A DNA stretch of 64,000 bases, from positions 1 to 64,000 of the forward strand of contig JAHFCT010000006.1 in the NCBI GenBank assembly GCA_023249375.1, given 5' to 3'. Of this stretch, positions 1 to 7,484 are shown in pieces. The position numbers were made by a program, and so were the translations under genes. Position 1 is the stretch's first letter; every line of letters starts with the position of its first letter. This DNA comes from Gemmatimonadota bacterium (GTDB taxonomy: Bacteria > Gemmatimonadota > Gemmatimonadetes > Gemmatimonadales > Gemmatimonadaceae). The notes under the pieces are model-generated. The model was given only the letters and a program-made list of their open reading frames with translations, ran no database searches and was not told the origin of the DNA.

Positions 1-860
1 CGATCGCCGAAGCGGCCGCGAAGGATCTGGGCGTGACCTTCGCCGAGGGCAAGAAGCCGGCAGGCGCCCAGAAGCTCACCGCGCCGCGCATCGCGCTATT
101 TGATCGTTACGGCGGCCAGATGCCGTCGGGTCATACGCGCTGGCTGCTCGAGCAGTTCGGCATGCCCTACACCGATGTCTTCCCGCAGGAACTCGACGCG
201 GGCAACCTGCGCGCCAAGTACGACGTGATCGTCTTCCCCGACGGGTCGATCCCGGCGGCCGGCGGACGCGGCGGACGCGGCGGCGGATTCGGCGGCGGCG
301 GTCCCGACACCACCACGCTTCCGCCCGAACTCCGCAAGACCGTTGGCGCGGTCACGGTGGAAAAGACGGTCCCGCAGATCAAGGCCTTCATGGAAGCCGG
401 CGGCCGTGTCATCACCATCGGCTCGTCGACGTCGCTTGCGCAGCACATCGGTCTGCCGGTGGAGAGCTACCTCACGGAAGCGGGCAAGCCGCTGCCGCAG
501 GAGAAGTTCTACGTGCCGGGTTCCATCCTGAAGGCGACGTTCGATACGACCGCGATGGTCAGCAAGGGCATGGCGGCGCAGTCCAACGTCTTCTTCGACA
601 ACTCGCCGGTCTTCAAGCTCGGTCCCGATGCCGCATCGAAGGGTGTGAAGCGGATCGCCTGGTACGACAAGGCACCGCTGATCTCCGGCTGGGCGTGGGG
701 CGAGAACTATCTCGAAGGTGGCACGGCGATCGCCGAGGCAGCGGTCGGACAGGGGACGCTCTACCTGTTTGGCCCGGAGATCATGTTCCGCGCGCAGCCG
801 CACGGCACGTTCAAGCTGTTCTTCAACTCGCTGTACAGTGTGAAGGCGCCGATTCAATAA
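1..860 (+). CDS. C-terminal part of a secreted M14-family zinc carboxypeptidase-like protein (5' truncated)
   Basis: The reading frame is open from base 3, so the gene begins before the window. About 285 residues are visible. They resemble the C-terminal amidotransferase-like (GATase1 fold) half of large secreted M14 peptidases found in Gemmatimonadota. Visible signs are an alternating beta/alpha start (RIALFDRYGGQMPSGHTRW), a KYDVIVFPDG strand, a Gly/Arg-rich loop (GGRGGRGGGFGGGG) and GGRVITIGSSTSL. The zinc-binding M14 domain would lie upstream and is not seen, so the peptidase call rests on family resemblance only. The stop is followed five bases later by repeat A1. A stand-alone ThuA/GATase-like protein is the alternative. 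Confidence 0.55.
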   Translation, partial: IAEAAAKDLGVTFAEGKKPAGAQKLTAPRIALFDRYGGQMPSGHTRWLLEQFGMPYTDVFPQELDAGNLRAKYDVIVFPDGSIPAAGGRGGRGGGFGGGGPDTTTLPPELRKTVGAVTVEKTVPQIKAFMEAGGRVITIGSSTSLAQHIGLPVESYLTEAGKPLPQEKFYVPGSILKATFDTTAMVSKGMAAQSNVFFDNSPVFKLGPDAASKGVKRIAWYDKAPLISGWAWGENYLEGGTAIAEAAVGQGTLYLFGPEIMFRAQPHGTFKLFFNSLYSVKAPIQ

Positions 861-864
861 CGAC

Positions 865-1026
865 ATTGAGGACAGGGATCACGGATTTCGATCCGTGATC
901 TCGATTCAGGAATCTGATGGCGATGCATCGAAGGGCGGTTGATCCGGCTGCCAAGCCGATCAATCGCCCTTCGTGTTCCTAAGTCCCAATCCTGAATCGT
1001 GATCCGTGATCTCTGTCCTCAATCGT
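865..1026. repeat. Class A inverted repeat, copy A1, around a terminator-like hairpin
   Basis: The outer arms are inverted copies: ATTGAGGACAG then GATCACGGAT on the left (865-888), answered by ATCCGTGATC and CTGTCCTCAAT on the right (about 1000-1023). The left arm also holds its own small palindrome (ATCACGGATTTCGATCCGTGAT). In the centre, 931-971 forms a strong stem, AAGGGCG with CGCCCTT, extended inward through GTTGATC/GATCAAT and GGC/GCC. It begins right after the upstream stop codon, so it can serve as a transcription terminator. It shares arm words with copy A2 at 44803-44946, while the two central hairpins are unrelated. Confidence 0.75.
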
Positions 1027-1140
1027 GCGTCCTCCGACGTTGCCGTCGTCCGTACCGCATGCTACGCTCTCAATGGCCTTCGAGACCCCACCAGCCTCCA
1101 TCTCTCGCGGGCGATCACGTCTTCTGGCTGAGCGATTCCG

Positions 1141-2229
1141 ATGGTGCCGCAGCGCAAGACCCTGATTACGCACCGGTCCGCCCGCCGGAACTCCGCGGGC
1201 GAGCTCATGGCGCCACTCGGGCGCATGTACCTCTGGTTTCCCACCGAGCAGGCGATGGCCCGCGTGGTCCAGTTGCTCCGCCAGCACACGCTCGACTTCG
1301 AGTCGGCTGAAGGCGACGCGCTCGTCGTTGAAGTCGAATGGTCGGTGCTGCGCGACATCGTGGGGCCGATGCGGCGCTTGCTCACGCACGGCGAAGCCGA
1401 TGACACGCGCGTGCTCTACAAGCCCGCCGGCGGCGCGCTTTCCATCAGCGACTTCCCGACCGTCAAGTCCTACTCGCAGTTTGCCCTCGTCAGCCAGAGC
1501 ACCTGGCTGCGCGAACTGCTCGACGCGCGGCGCTACGCCAGCGTGCTGCAGCCCATCGTCCACGCCAGCACGCCCGACATCATCTTCGGCCGTGAGGCGC
1601 TGCTGCGCGGTGTCGAACGCGACGGCGGCGTGGTGCATGCGCACTACCTCTTCGAAGTGGCGCGCGGCTGCGGCATGCTCGCCGAACTCGACCTCGCCGC
1701 CCGCGACTCGGCGATCGACACGATGATGCGCGGGGCCTACCCCGAGGCGCTCTTCCTCAACCTGACGCCCAGCGCCATCGACGATCCGCTCGCCACGCTC
1801 GCGCACACCGTGGACCAGATCGACCGCCTCAGGCTCGCGCACGAGCGCGTCGTCTTCGAAGTCGTGGAGAGCGAGCACGCGCCCGATGTGGTGCACCTGC
1901 GCGGACTGCTCGCCACCTATCGCGACGCGGGCTTCCGTGTCGCGCTCGACGACGTCGGCGCCGGGTACTCGTCGCTCAACCGCCTGCACCAGTTGCGCCC
2001 GGACTTCATCAAGCTCGACATGGATCTCGTGCGGGGCGTGGACCGCGATCCATACAAGGCGCTGATCGCGCGCAAGACCATCGAGATCGCCACCGAACTC
2101 GGCATCGAGACCATCGCCGAGGGCGTCGAGACCGATGGCGAACTGGCCTGGGCGCAGTCGCACGGCGCGGCCTACGTGCAGGGCTATGCCACCGGCAGGC
2201 CGAGCGATCCCGTCTTCGGCCAAACCTGA
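1141..2229 (+). CDS. EAL-domain cyclic-di-GMP phosphodiesterase with an unassigned N-terminal domain
   Basis: Predicted cytoplasmic enzyme of 362 residues that would linearise cyclic di-GMP. The EAL domain spans about residues 130-355 and keeps the usual metal and catalytic positions: EALLR (152-156), NLTP (207-210), FEVVESE (239-245), DDVGAGYSSL (270-279), IKLD (290-293), AEGVET (326-331) and GYATGRP (348-354). These predict activity. Residues 25-115 form a separate domain with no motif I recognise, perhaps a sensor. There is no membrane segment or GGDEF domain. A later ATG at 1207 is possible as the start; neither has a clear Shine-Dalgarno site. The gene stands alone, downstream of repeat A1. 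Confidence 0.88.
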   Translation: MVPQRKTLITHRSARRNSAGELMAPLGRMYLWFPTEQAMARVVQLLRQHTLDFESAEGDALVVEVEWSVLRDIVGPMRRLLTHGEADDTRVLYKPAGGALSISDFPTVKSYSQFALVSQSTWLRELLDARRYASVLQPIVHASTPDIIFGREALLRGVERDGGVVHAHYLFEVARGCGMLAELDLAARDSAIDTMMRGAYPEALFLNLTPSAIDDPLATLAHTVDQIDRLRLAHERVVFEVVESEHAPDVVHLRGLLATYRDAGFRVALDDVGAGYSSLNRLHQLRPDFIKLDMDLVRGVDRDPYKALIARKTIEIATELGIETIAEGVETDGELAWAQSHGAAYVQGYATGRPSDPVFGQT

Positions 2230-2294
2230 TCGCAGCGAAACCTTCAGGGGGCGCCGCGCCGTAAGGCGAGTGTCCCCAACGCGGAGCGGCGCCG

Positions 2295-2510
2295 ATGTTC
2301 GCCTTGTTCGCCCGATTGTTCGTCCTGCGCCCGCTGCTTGGCGTGGCGATACTCGGCATTCCGGTACTCGCACTCATCGCCATCGGGCTGGTGACGATCA
2401 CCGTGCTGAAGCTGCTCTTCTTCGTCGTGCTGCCCATCGCGCTGGTTGTTTGGCTCGTCAAGCGCGTGCTCAAGCCGCATGACGACATGGCGTCCGCACC
2501 CAGCGAGTAA
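2295..2510 (+). CDS. Small hydrophobic membrane protein (71 aa)
   Basis: A 71-residue protein almost wholly made of hydrophobic residues between positions 3 and 57. This is enough for two short membrane helices or one long bent one, followed by a charged tail (KRVLKPHDDMASAPSE). The upstream AGCGG lies at a plausible distance for weak ribosome binding. It sits between the EAL gene and the membrane protein/symporter pair on the same strand. I do not recognise the family. Its composition argues for a real gene: opposite frames are arginine-rich shadows, and codon third positions are GC-rich as in the neighbours. Confidence 0.6.
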   Translation: MFALFARLFVLRPLLGVAILGIPVLALIAIGLVTITVLKLLFFVVLPIALVVWLVKRVLKPHDDMASAPSE

Positions 2511-2627
2511 GCGCAGGAGTTGCCGCGGCGCCACCGCCCGATCGGGCGGCGGCGCCGTCGTGCTAATGGTGCACGCTGGGGTGAGTTCCGCGGACGTGGC
2601 GCAGTCGCGATCTTCCACGCTCCCCCG

Positions 2628-3131
2628 ATGACCACGCGCCCCGCCCTCCTCGCCCTCGTGCTGTCGTGCACCGCCATTGCGGGGGCGTACCTGCTGGCAT
2701 TCCTCCCCGGTGGCGCGCCGCCGATCGCGGCGTGGGGCTTGGCCATCGGCAGTGCCGGTGTGCTCGCCTCGATGATGGCGCTCGGCGCCGCTCGTGGCGG
2801 CCGGCTGCGCCCGATGGCGACTCTCGCCAGCGTGCTGACGTTCCTCGTGGTGAGCGGAGGGTTCGGCCTGGCGCTGCTGCTCCCCGCCAATGAGGGCAGG
2901 GACGCGGTCATCGTGCTCGGGTTCCCGCTGCGCACCGCCATCGTGCTGTACGTCGTGGGACTCGTGCCGCTCCTCTTTCTTCCGGCACTGTACGCGGCCT
3001 CGTTCGACGCCGACACGCTGAGCGATGGCGATCTCGAGCGCGTGCGGCTCGCCAGCGCTGAGGGTACGGGCGCGGAGCGCGCTGACGCCGAGCGCGCGAG
3101 CGCGGAGCGCGCTGCGTTGGAGCGAGAATGA
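2628..3131 (+). CDS. Four-helix membrane protein upstream of, and overlapping, a solute symporter gene
   Basis: Start chosen at the ATG encoding MTTRPALLALVLS; the in-frame extension back to 2520 is arginine-rich and non-coding in character. The 167 residues hold four hydrophobic segments (about 6-25, 31-50, 58-80 and 95-118), then a charged tail made of near-repeats of an Ala-Glu-Arg-Ala unit (about 143-166). The stop overlaps the next start as ATGA, so translation is coupled to the sodium:solute symporter gene. This arrangement suggests a small accessory subunit of the transporter, like the small partner proteins of some symporters. That role is inference from position; no family motif was seen. 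Confidence 0.6.
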   Translation: MTTRPALLALVLSCTAIAGAYLLAFLPGGAPPIAAWGLAIGSAGVLASMMALGAARGGRLRPMATLASVLTFLVVSGGFGLALLLPANEGRDAVIVLGFPLRTAIVLYVVGLVPLLFLPALYAASFDADTLSDGDLERVRLASAEGTGAERADAERASAERAALERE

Positions 3132-4639
3132 CAGTCGGCCAGGCGCTCCTGCAAGCGGCGCCGGCGGCGCTGCGTCATCCTGCCATCATCGGCACGGCAC
3201 TCGTCTACTTCGTGGTCGTGGGCGCCATCGGCATCTGGGCGACGCGCCGCACGAAGAGCGCGGGCGATTTCTTTATTGCGGGCAAGGGGATTGGCGTGGT
3301 CACGCTGGCCATCGCCGCGATGGCGAGCACGCTCTCGGGCTTCGCGTTCATCGGCGGGCCGGGCCTCGTCTACTCCGTGGGCACGGGCGCCGTGTTCATC
3401 GTGCTGTCAGCGTCCATCACAAACACCCTTGGCGCGTGGGTGCTCGCCAAGCGCATGCGACTGCTCGGCGAGGCGCGCGGGCTCATCACCGTGCCCGATG
3501 CCATCGGCGCGCGGTTCCGATCGCCCGCGGCGCAGGGACTGAGCGCCATCGCCATGCTCGTGGCCATCATCGGCTACATGGCGACGAACTTCCTCGCGCT
3601 CGGCCTTGTGATCGACGCGATGTTCGGCACAGGACTGTCGCTCGGCATCTGGCTGGCCATGCTCGTCACGCTCTCGTACACCGTGACGGGCGGCATTCTG
3701 GCCGGCGTGTACACCGACTTGTTTGAGGGGCTCGTGAAGACGGCGGCCTCGGTGACCGTCTTCTACTACGTCCTCACGGCGAGCGGCGGACTCACGGGAA
3801 TTTCGCGGGCGATTGGCGCGGTTGATGACGCATTCATGGGTCCGTGGGGCAAGATGCCGGCGATGTCGGCCCTGTCGCTCTTCTTCGTCTTCGGCCTCGG
3901 CTCGCTCGGGCAGCCGCACGTGGCGCACAAGTTCTACATGCTGCGCGATCCGCGCAGGCTCAAGTGGTATCCCCTGCTGATGAGCGCGGCGATGGCGCTG
4001 ACGCTGCTGCTGTTTGTCGGCGTGGGGATGGCGGTGCGGGCGCAGGTCGCACTCGGTGCGATGCCGCCTTTGGCGCGGGCCGACGATGCCACGCCCGCGT
4101 TCGTGCTTGGGTTTACGCCCAGTGCCGTGGCAGGTCTGGTTTTCTCGGGCGTCATCGCCGCGGGGATGAGCACGGTGAACTCGTTCATGAACATCGGCGC
4201 CGCGGCCATCACGCACGATCTGCCGCGCGCGCTCGGCCGTCGTGTGGACAACGAGCTGCGTTGGGGACGCGCGTGGACGCTCGTGCTGTCGATTGCCGCA
4301 GCGCTGCTGGCGCAGGTGTCGGGCACGCTCGTCGCCTTTCTCGGGATCTTCGGCTACGGCCTCTTCGCGGCGACGCTGGTACCGTCGCTGGCTATCGGCC
4401 TCAACTGGAAAGGTGCGACGCGAGAAGGGGCGATTGCTTCCATCGCGACCGGCCTGGTGCTCACGCTCGCGCTCGAGACGCTGGGCTACTTCAAGGTGTT
4501 TTCGCTGCCGGCCGGTGTGACGGTGAGCGGCATGTCGCTGCTGCTTTCGCTGCTCGTCTTCTTCGTCGTGTCGTGGACAACCCGGGCGCGGGCCGCAGAG
4601 CAGCTGGATGCGGATGTGCGTGTGGTCATGGAGATCTGA
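3128..4639 (+). CDS. Sodium:solute symporter (SSS family)
   Basis: A 503-residue inner-membrane protein with about thirteen hydrophobic segments. The N-terminal part is typical of the SSS/SSF family: TRRTKSAGDFFIAGKGIG just after helix 1 and MASTLSGFAFIGGPGLVY in the next, the usual Na-binding region. Later come GGILAGVYTDLFEG and GLVFSGVIAAGMSTVNSFMN, both characteristic. Length fits the family (450-550). The substrate cannot be read from the sequence; organic acids, sugars or amino acids are all possible. It is translationally coupled to the membrane protein upstream and followed by a strong hairpin terminator. Confidence 0.85.
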   Translation: MTVGQALLQAAPAALRHPAIIGTALVYFVVVGAIGIWATRRTKSAGDFFIAGKGIGVVTLAIAAMASTLSGFAFIGGPGLVYSVGTGAVFIVLSASITNTLGAWVLAKRMRLLGEARGLITVPDAIGARFRSPAAQGLSAIAMLVAIIGYMATNFLALGLVIDAMFGTGLSLGIWLAMLVTLSYTVTGGILAGVYTDLFEGLVKTAASVTVFYYVLTASGGLTGISRAIGAVDDAFMGPWGKMPAMSALSLFFVFGLGSLGQPHVAHKFYMLRDPRRLKWYPLLMSAAMALTLLLFVGVGMAVRAQVALGAMPPLARADDATPAFVLGFTPSAVAGLVFSGVIAAGMSTVNSFMNIGAAAITHDLPRALGRRVDNELRWGRAWTLVLSIAAALLAQVSGTLVAFLGIFGYGLFAATLVPSLAIGLNWKGATREGAIASIATGLVLTLALETLGYFKVFSLPAGVTVSGMSLLLSLLVFFVVSWTTRARAAEQLDADVRVVMEI

Positions 4640-4648
4640 GTGCAAGAA

Positions 4649-4678
4649 ACCGCGAACAAACAATAGTTTGTTCGCGGT
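4649..4678. terminator. Perfect 13-bp hairpin between convergent genes
   Basis: ACCGCGAACAAAC (4649-4661), loop AATA, then GTTTGTTCGCGGT (4666-4678). It lies ten bases after the symporter stop and before the convergent acyl-CoA dehydrogenase stop at 4717. The following 4680-4712 is very AT-rich (TATATAAC, GATATATATA), which is unusual here and would favour transcript release. The symmetry lets it act in both directions. Confidence 0.75.
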
Positions 4679-4716
4679 ATGTAAATCATTATTATATAAC
4701 GATATATATACGCTGT

Positions 4717-5886
4717 CTACTTGAGCACGGCTTTCGCTATTGTCTGCAGCTGCATGTTGCTCGTCCCTTCGTAAATAGCGCCGATCTTGGCGTCGCGGTA
4801 GAACTTCTCCACCGGATAGTCCTTGGTGTAGCCGTAGCCGCCAAGCAGTTCAACTGCCAGGGAAGAGACGCGTTCGCAGACCTGTGACGCGTAGAGCTTG
4901 GCCATCGCGCCGGTCACGGCAATGTCGAGCCCCGCTTCCTTCTGGCGCGTGGCGTTGTAGACCAGCAGCCGCGCGGCCTCGAGTTCGGTGGCGGCCTGCG
5001 CCACCTGGAACTGGACGCCCTGGAACTCTCGCAGCGCCCGGCCGAACTGCTGCCGTTCCTTCAGGTAGGCCACGGCACAATCAAGCGCGCCCGCCGCGTT
5101 GCCGATCATCTGTGCGCCGATGCCAATGCGCCCCTCGTTGAGCGTCTCGATGGCAATCTTGTAGCCGTTGCCCACGGTGCCGAGCAGGTTCGCCGCCGGC
5201 ACCGGCACGTTGTCGAAGATCAGTTCCGTCGTGCTCGACGCGCGGATGCCGAGCTTGTCTTCCTTCTTGCCGACGGAAAAGCCGCTGAAGCTGCGTTCGA
5301 CGATGAACGCGGTGACGCCCTTGTAGCCCTTGGACGGATCGACCGTCGCAAACACGACGAAGAACTCCGCCTCGGCGCCGTTGGTGATCCACATCTTGCG
5401 ACCGTTGAGCACCCACGATCCGTCACCCTGCGGCGTGGCGCGCGTCTGCATGGCAAAGGCATCGCTCCCTGAGGACGCCTCGGAAAGCGCGTACGCGCCC
5501 ACCATGTCGCTGCAGAGCCGCGGCAGGTAGCGCGCCTTCTGTTCCTCGGTGGCGTACGTGAGCATCGGGTAAAGGACGAGCGTGTTCTGCACGTCCACCA
5601 TGATCGCGGCCGCGGCGTCGACCTTGCTGATCTCCTCGACGGCAATGGTCACCATCATGAGCGAACCGCCGGCGCCGCCGTACTGCTCGGGCACTTGAAT
5701 GCCCATCAGGCCGAGTTCGAAGTACTTCGGGATCAGCGTCGGGTCGAGCTTGGCGGCGCGCTCCATCTCCGGCACGCGCGGTCGCACTTCACCGTTGGTG
5801 AAGTCGGCGACGGCATCGCGAAACGCAATTTCGTCGTCCGTGAACGTGGTCAGCGGGGGGCGCTGGGCAGCGGAGTCGTTGGTCAT
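4717..5886 (-). CDS. Acyl-CoA dehydrogenase, short/branched-chain type
   Basis: A 389-residue cytoplasmic FAD enzyme introducing the alpha-beta double bond into acyl-CoA, feeding electrons to ETF. All three domains are present: helical N-domain (15-130), beta domain with the FAD/substrate segment YALSEASSGSDAFAMQTRA and KMWITNGAEAEFFVVFA (135-245), and helical C-domain (250-389). The catalytic base sits in AIYEGTSNMQ (Glu373), the position used by short and branched-chain members. Length is normal. It is monocistronic; a probable leaderless promoter abuts the ATG. Substrate could be butyryl-, 2-methylbutyryl- or isobutyryl-CoA; the sequence does not decide. Confidence 0.92.
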   Translation of the reverse strand: MTNDSAAQRPPLTTFTDDEIAFRDAVADFTNGEVRPRVPEMERAAKLDPTLIPKYFELGLMGIQVPEQYGGAGGSLMMVTIAVEEISKVDAAAAIMVDVQNTLVLYPMLTYATEEQKARYLPRLCSDMVGAYALSEASSGSDAFAMQTRATPQGDGSWVLNGRKMWITNGAEAEFFVVFATVDPSKGYKGVTAFIVERSFSGFSVGKKEDKLGIRASSTTELIFDNVPVPAANLLGTVGNGYKIAIETLNEGRIGIGAQMIGNAAGALDCAVAYLKERQQFGRALREFQGVQFQVAQAATELEAARLLVYNATRQKEAGLDIAVTGAMAKLYASQVCERVSSLAVELLGGYGYTKDYPVEKFYRDAKIGAIYEGTSNMQLQTIAKAVLK

Positions 5887-5898
5887 CCGTAGAACCTA
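5887..5898 (-). promoter_or_regulatory. Probable leaderless -10 element of the acyl-CoA dehydrogenase gene
   Basis: Read on the minus strand, TAGGTT (5898-5893) is followed by six bases (CTACGG) and then the ATG. A TAnnnT box ending six or seven bases before the start codon places the transcript start at the ATG itself. No Shine-Dalgarno sequence is present. The same layout recurs at several other starts in the window. Confidence 0.45.
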
Positions 5899-5927
5899 AC
5901 GCGGCTGGGCGCCCGCCCCAACCAGCG

Positions 5928-7448
5928 CTACTTCTTCCGCATCCGCTGCACGCGGACCTTGGTCCAGACCACCACCGCCGCGCAGTCCTGCCCCCCCGTC
6001 GTGAACTCCGCCGGCTTCACCGTGCCGCCGTACACCTCGATTGCCGCGACTTCGTTTGGCTGGAGGAACGAGTCGAGGTCGTTGGCCTCGAGCTGGCGCC
6101 ACGGCGCGCCGTCGACGAAGACCGTGACGCAGCTGCCGGCTCCCGTAGCGCCGCGCGTCGCGACGAGCTGCAGGTTGTTGTTGCTGCCAGATTCCACGCG
6201 GATGCCCGGCACGGTCCGCAGCAGGTCGGTGAAATGCGAAGCATCCCGGCGCTCGATGAGGTCGGTGTCGAGAAACGTCCCGCCCAATCCGCCTCGTTTG
6301 CGCTCGGTGAAGCCGACCTTCTGCAATCCGTCCTCTCGCGCCGAGATGATTTCAACCGGTGCGAGTTCCGTGACGGCGCCGCCAATCATCACGGTGACAC
6401 GCGCCGGCGACAGCGCGGACAACTCGACCGGATACTCGATTGGACGGAATCCGATCTTGCGTACGACGAGCGACTGCGTTCCCGAAGGAAGCGAATCGAG
6501 AAAGAACTCGCCGCTGCCGCGCGTCACCGTGGCCATGCTGAACCCCATCAGCCCGACGCGCGCGCCTCCGACCGCCATCCCACCCGCGCTCAACACGCGT
6601 CCCGACGCGCGCGCCAGATAGCGCGGGCCCTGCGCTCCCGCACTGTCGGTGCCGCGCAGCGCAGCGACGCTCAGGCTGCGCAGCGAGAGCAATCCAGCGG
6701 ACTGCGTGACCGCCACCTCGGCCGTGGCGTCGCCTTCCTTGCGCTGCGCCTGCAGCTTGCCGTCGAACGCTTCGGGCAGGCCGCAGAGGCGATACGTGCC
6801 GTCCTTGTCCACCGTGGTCGAGCGAATGCGCGGTGTCTTCTTCATCAAGCCGCGCGCCTGCAGGCCGAGCACGTCCGGATCGTACCAGACCACGGACACG
6901 CGTGCGCCGGGGATTGACTCGCCAGTGTCCGGATCACGCACACGCCCTACGAGCGCACCCGGGCCAAGCGCTCGTCGCGCGGCCGGGCACAAGTGCGCGA
7001 TGAGCGTCTCGCCCCCGGGCACCGCCAGCACCGCATGCGACGTGTCGCCCTTCACGAAGGTGATCGTATCGGACGCGAGCGAAATGCCGATGGTGTCGAG
7101 CACGGGATGATCGATGCCCAGCCGATATCGCCCCGGCGGAATGCTGTCGATGATGAAATGGCCGAGCGAGTCGGCGACGCCATGTCGCACGGTGCCTTCG
7201 ACGGTCACCACCGCGCCGGAAAGTGGCTGGCTGTGCAGCGAGTCGACGGCCATGCCGTCGAGGACGGCGAACGGCGATCGGGCCGCAAAGAGGGGGAGCG
7301 CCGGCGGACGTCTGGCCGTGTCTGGCTTGGCGGTCTCCTTAGGGGCCGCCGGTTTGGCCGGCAGCCTCGTTTGCACGCGCTGCGCGAACGCCGGCGTGGC
7401 GACGGGAAGCAGCCCCGCGAGGAGAACCGACAGTCGAAGCAGGCGCAT
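5928..7448 (-). CDS. Exported carboxypeptidase-regulatory-like protein with a TonB-plug-like C-terminus
   Basis: A 506-residue protein with a clear signal peptide (residues 1-22, ending PAFA-QR). Carboxypeptidase regulatory-like beta-sandwich units follow: FAVLDGMAVDSLHSQPLSGA at about 60, GRVRDPDTGESIPGARVSV at about 165, and SGRVLSAGGMAVGGARVGL at about 285. The last 120 residues look like a TonB-receptor plug (ASHFTDLLRTVPGIRVESG, then GSCVTVFVDGAPWRQLEAND and IEVYGG). The transmembrane barrel is absent, so this is not a complete TonB-dependent receptor. Such proteins are common in Gemmatimonadota, with unknown function. A near relative lies at 10178-11344 on the other strand. Confidence 0.78.
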   Translation of the reverse strand: MRLLRLSVLLAGLLPVATPAFAQRVQTRLPAKPAAPKETAKPDTARRPPALPLFAARSPFAVLDGMAVDSLHSQPLSGAVVTVEGTVRHGVADSLGHFIIDSIPPGRYRLGIDHPVLDTIGISLASDTITFVKGDTSHAVLAVPGGETLIAHLCPAARRALGPGALVGRVRDPDTGESIPGARVSVVWYDPDVLGLQARGLMKKTPRIRSTTVDKDGTYRLCGLPEAFDGKLQAQRKEGDATAEVAVTQSAGLLSLRSLSVAALRGTDSAGAQGPRYLARASGRVLSAGGMAVGGARVGLMGFSMATVTRGSGEFFLDSLPSGTQSLVVRKIGFRPIEYPVELSALSPARVTVMIGGAVTELAPVEIISAREDGLQKVGFTERKRGGLGGTFLDTDLIERRDASHFTDLLRTVPGIRVESGSNNNLQLVATRGATGAGSCVTVFVDGAPWRQLEANDLDSFLQPNEVAAIEVYGGTVKPAEFTTGGQDCAAVVVWTKVRVQRMRKK

Positions 7449-7461
7449 GGAGGGAAATATA
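7449..7461 (-). promoter_or_regulatory. Probable leaderless -10 element of the plug-like protein gene
   Basis: On the minus strand TATATT (7461-7456) is separated from the ATG by exactly seven bases (TCCCTCC). This is the spacing expected when transcription starts at the A of the start codon. There is no purine-rich ribosome-binding site. Confidence 0.5.
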
Positions 7462-7484
7462 GAGCGGGTGCAAAACTGGCAGCA

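Noticed and set aside
979-2373. 464-residue open frame opposite the EAL gene
   Set aside because: Antisense shadow; the plus strand encodes a complete EAL domain with all catalytic residues.
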